From Kalmusia sp. IMI 367209 (lineage: Eukaryota; Ascomycota; Dothideomycetes; Pleosporales; Didymosphaeriaceae): DNA of 64,000 nucleotides. Below the pieces are notes generated by a model that saw only the letters and a list, made by a program, of their open reading frames with translations, did no database searches and was not told the DNA's origin. The stretch lies in NCBI GenBank assembly GCA_027946365.1, contig JAPEUQ010000016.1, forward strand, positions 496,001-560,000. The letters run 5' to 3'. A program made the translations under genes and the position numbers. This document shows positions 61,744-64,000 of the stretch, piece after piece; within the stretch, counting starts at the first letter, position 1; each line of letters opens with the position of its first letter.

Positions 61744-64000
61744 ATGGTGCATCTAAACCGCGTCGCGACCGACAAGGAGGTCAACGCTGCGAAGAGCCTC
61801 GTCGATGGCATGCAGAAATTCACCCTCGCCGTCGAGGACGAGCCCGACGACTACACGGCGACCGTTTACGGCAGCAAGTATGCGGCCGAAGACCTCCCCA
61901 GGCATGAGATGCCCGTACGTCATGCTTTCTCCCCCCCGCTTCCTAGATTTCTTGCGCTTTGTTTACTGACTAGTCCAGGACCGTGAGATGCCGCCGCAAG
62001 TGTGAGTAGCTTCCGAGCCGCGGACGATTCCGCGCGCATACTGATCGTGCGAAGGGCATACCGCATGATCAAGGACGATCTCACGCTGGACGGCACGCCG
62101 ACGCTCAATCTGGCTTCCTTCGTTACAACGTACATGGTGAGTGGCTGTCTTGTGGCTGTTGTGACGTTCAGCATCGGTGAGAAGCGTGGAACCTGGCCAA
62201 TGGAGGACGAATGGCCCTACACTTGCTTTTTGTGGCTTGGAACGCGTGCCCGGAACCAATGGGTTTGGGTTGAAGGACAAGATGCGTGCGACACGTAAGT
62301 TCACTTTGGTGGTCTTTTCTTGGAGTCGAGTGTAGGCTAATGGACGCTCTAGGATGCTAGTTCGCCGATCGTGCCTAGCGCGCCGCTACTAGGGCCGACC
62401 CACTACTCCAGAACCTCTCGCCGCCACGCTCGTTCCGCAGTATACCTGTGCAATTTAATTTGGATTAGATCACGAATTTTTGTGTTTGGAAATGGCTGTT
62501 GGTCTACGCTTGGTCCCCCAAGATGGCAAAATCGCTACAGAGCGTCAATCTCTGGGAAATCGATCCCCGCTGGACCTGGGACCCACGCTTTCCACGGTGC
62601 TGAACTGCTAACTACCGCTGGTGCTAACCAGTTCACAGGAAGACGAAGCCGAGAAGCTCATGGTCGACGCCTTCAGCAAGAATTTCATCGACTACGAGGA
62701 ATATCCCGTCAGTGCTGACATCCAGAACCGCTGCGTCTCTATGATCGCTCGGTTATTCAACGTACCTTCTAACGATGATGCCAACGCTATGGGTACTTCC
62801 ACCATTGGTAGTTCCGAAGGTATCATGCTTGCCGTGCTCGCTATGAAGAAGTACTGGTCCAACAAGCGTAAGGCCGAAGGTAAACCGTTCGATAAGCCGA
62901 ACATTATCATGAATTCCGCCGTACAGGTCTGCTGGGAGAAGGCGGCGAGGTACTTTGACGTTGAGGAACGATACGTGTACTGCACAAACGACCGCTATGT
63001 GATCGACCCGAAGGAGGCTGTCGATCTTATCGATGAGAACACTATTGGTATCTGCTCCATTCTCGGAACAACCTACACCGGAGAGTATGTTGGCTGAATT
63101 CAGCTTTACCGATATCGAGAACTAATAAATCCTAGATACGAAGACACCAAGGCCATCAACGACCTTCTTATTGAGAAGAATCTCGACGTGCCCATTCACG
63201 TTGACGCTGCATCCGGTGGTTTCGTCGCTCCCTTCGTTAACCCCGGTCTGGAATGGGACTTCCGATTAGAGAAGGTCGTCTCCATCAACGTCTCCGGCCA
63301 CAAATATGGTCTCGTATACCCCGGTGTCGGCTGGGTCGTCTGGCGTGACCCCAAGTACCTGCCCAAGGAGCTTGTTTTCAACATCAACTACCTCGGTGCC
63401 GACCAAGCATCTTTCACTCTCAACTTCTCGCGTGGTGCGTCGCAGATCATCGGACAGTACTACCAGATGATCCGCCTCGGCAAGAGGGGTTACAGGAGGA
63501 TCATGTTGAACTTGACGAGGACGGCGGACTACCTTTCTGCGAACCTCGAGGAGCTAGGCTTCATCATCCTATCGCAGAAGAGCGGTGAGGGACTCCCTCT
63601 CGTTGCTGCCCGTCTGGACGAAGATCTTGGCAAGCAGTACGATGAGTTCGCTATGTGAGTCCTCCAAACCATTCATCGTTAGCAGTAAGCTAATATCCCA
63701 GTGCCCATCAACTCCGTGAGCGAGGATGGGTCGTACCCGCCTACACCATGGCTCCGCACTCGGACAAGATGAAGCTCATGCGCGTCGTCGTCCGCGAGGA
63801 CTTCACCAAATCGCGCTGCGACGCCCTCATCCAAGACTTCAAGCTTGCGCTTGAGACGCTTGATGCCATGGACGCCAAGAGGATCCAGCACGAGAAGGAG
63901 TACGTATTCACCTATCCCACAGAGCGTGCAAGGCTAATAGAAACCTTTCAGACATGCGGCTCAATTCCACATCCGCCGCCGGTCGACTTTGATCGGCACC
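61744..64000 (+). CDS. GAD: Glutamate decarboxylase (5' part)
   Basis: A PLP enzyme converting glutamate to 4-aminobutyrate, the first step of the GABA shunt, also linked to stress and conidiation. Exons: 61744-61914, 61979-62001, 62055-62136, 62639-63084, 63136-63654, 63702-63899 and 63952 to the window edge. The second exon is only 23 nt, and the third intron is 502 bp, long for this genome. Motifs after splicing: [20 protein letters not shown], then [32 protein letters not shown] (PLP phosphate binding); [25 protein letters not shown] with the aspartate that pairs with the PLP ring nitrogen; and [12 protein letters not shown] with the Schiff-base lysine K297. [16 protein letters not shown] belongs to the C-terminal domain. 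The rest, including any calmodulin-binding tail, lies outside the window. Confidence 0.95.

Noticed and set aside
62002..62298. 98-codon frame reading into the long GAD intron
   Set aside because: It overlaps the micro-exon region out of the GAD frame, and the GAD motifs on both sides require splicing here; no independent features.

Overview
The window comes from a filamentous ascomycete (Pezizomycotina), most likely a dothideomycete. Its genes have several introns of about 45-60 bp with GT...AG ends and CTAAC-like branch sites. Their products are fungal: a ferric reductase, a Zn2Cys6 regulator with a fungal_trans region, a CPS1/DIP2-type adenylation protein, a PTS1-bearing thioesterase and a family 2 glycosyltransferase of the filamentous-fungal type. 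No rRNA, tRNA, CRISPR array or intact transposon was recognised. Exon boundaries were read by eye from splice signals and frame continuity. Each intact multi-exon model adds up to a whole number of codons.

Layout. 1-9 kb: the 5' part of an MFS permease, a retrotransposon gag relic, two lineage-type proteins (one nuclear and BTB-like, one coiled coil) and a broken Old Yellow Enzyme gene. 9.2-17.1 kb: a compact apparent surface-polysaccharide locus. It holds a membrane acyltransferase with one extra base, a processive GT2 glycosyltransferase and, divergent from the latter, a protein that joins a secreted beta-sandwich-like domain to an acyltransferase-3 domain. 17.8-18.6 kb: a secreted protein with two PAN-like modules. 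18.6-24 kb: AT-rich accessory DNA with one intact coiled-coil gene and several gene remnants.

24.1-37 kb: housekeeping and virulence-type genes. These are a small hypothetical protein, a peroxisomal acyl-CoA thioesterase head to head with the 1906-residue CPS1-like protein, and a ferric reductase behind a 2.6-kb upstream region. 37-46.6 kb: gene-poor, with a HET-domain pseudogene, two microsatellites and a small zinc-finger-like gene. 46.7-54 kb: a HERP-like ER ubiquitin-domain protein head to head with mitochondrial phosphatidylserine decarboxylase, then a short-chain dehydrogenase and adenine deaminase. 57.3-64 kb: a Zn2Cys6 transcription factor with a frame problem near its 3' end, and the first exons of glutamate decarboxylase, cut by the window edge.

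Three relics (gag, OYE, HET) each carry a tryptophan codon turned into a stop. In two of them the change is TGG to TAG, as expected from repeat-induced point mutation or a similar C-to-T process. The most interesting unit is the acyltransferase / GT2 / lectin-like-acyltransferase cluster, which looks like a dedicated pathway for making and acylating an extracellular polysaccharide.
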